Positions 6,367-6,392 of a stretch of DNA of 6,392 bases are shown here, piece after piece (the stretch's first letter is position 1; the number at the start of each line of letters is the position of its first letter). A program made the translations under genes and the position numbers. This stretch comes from an uncultured Bacteroidales bacterium (GTDB taxonomy: Bacteria > Bacteroidota > Bacteroidia > Bacteroidales > Marinilabiliaceae), in the NCBI GenBank assembly GCA_934717675.1, contig CAKUYZ010000097.1:1-6392 (forward strand), given 5' to 3'. The notes below the pieces were generated by a model that saw only the letters and a program-made list of their open reading frames with translations, searched no databases and had not been told where the DNA came from.

Positions 6367-6392
6367 TTAGAAAGTGACCTTCAGGCTAACAG
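6367..6392 (-). CDS. 3' end of a probable TonB-dependent outer-membrane receptor (partial)
   Basis: Only the last seven codons are in the window: on the minus strand they read VSLKVTF followed by TAA at 6369-6367. Alternating hydrophobic/polar residues ending in a terminal Phe match the C-terminal strand signal of outer-membrane beta-barrels recognised by BamA, and endings of this kind are common in SusC/TonB-dependent receptors. The next gene on the same strand, a surface lipoprotein, starts 18 bases later, which is typical receptor-lipoprotein spacing in Bacteroidota. The call rests on seven residues plus context; another barrel family is possible. Confidence 0.6.

Noticed and set aside
1..6392. 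CRISPR array, insertion sequence, tRNA or phage gene
   Set aside because: No spaced direct repeats, transposase motifs, terminal inverted repeats or cloverleaf were found; the genes account for nearly all of the sequence.

Overview
The window looks like chromosomal DNA from a member of the Bacteroidota, most likely the order Bacteroidales (Prevotella/Bacteroides-like). The evidence is a Bacteroidales-style HtpG, two lipoproteins with an acidic stretch right after the lipobox cysteine, a BACON domain, choice-of-anchor-J-like modules, A-rich translation leaders with little Shine-Dalgarno character, and the tail of a probable TonB-dependent receptor. The genus cannot be fixed from the sequence alone.

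Plus-strand half (1-2645). A small exported heavy-metal-associated (HMA) domain protein at 10-348 is followed by an intrinsic terminator (368-410). A 184-base intergenic region then carries inverted repeats of the TGCCA/TGGCA type. Next comes a full-length htpG (Hsp90 chaperone, 533-2590), ending at a strong, probably bidirectional terminator (2611-2645). These are two separate transcription units.

Minus-strand half (2665-6392). Three genes read leftward, converging on htpG. Entering at the right edge is the last stretch of a gene whose product ends VSLKVTF, the type of C-terminus found on outer-membrane beta-barrels. After 18 bases comes a 796-residue multidomain surface lipoprotein (3958-6348), and after 78 more bases a 404-residue lipoprotein that joins a BACON domain to a DRGH-type DNA/RNA non-specific endonuclease (2665-3879). 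An intrinsic-terminator-like hairpin with a T6 tract sits in the 78-base gap, so nuclease expression probably depends on partial read-through or on a promoter that I cannot place.

The leftward cluster reads as a cell-envelope system. A putative barrel transporter, a large surface lipoprotein with adhesive or binding modules and a surface nuclease could together capture, cut and import extracellular nucleic acid. That joint role is inference from domain content and order. Within the large lipoprotein I see an approximately 50-65 residue module occurring three times and a separate 14-residue motif occurring twice. I do not recognise a function for either.
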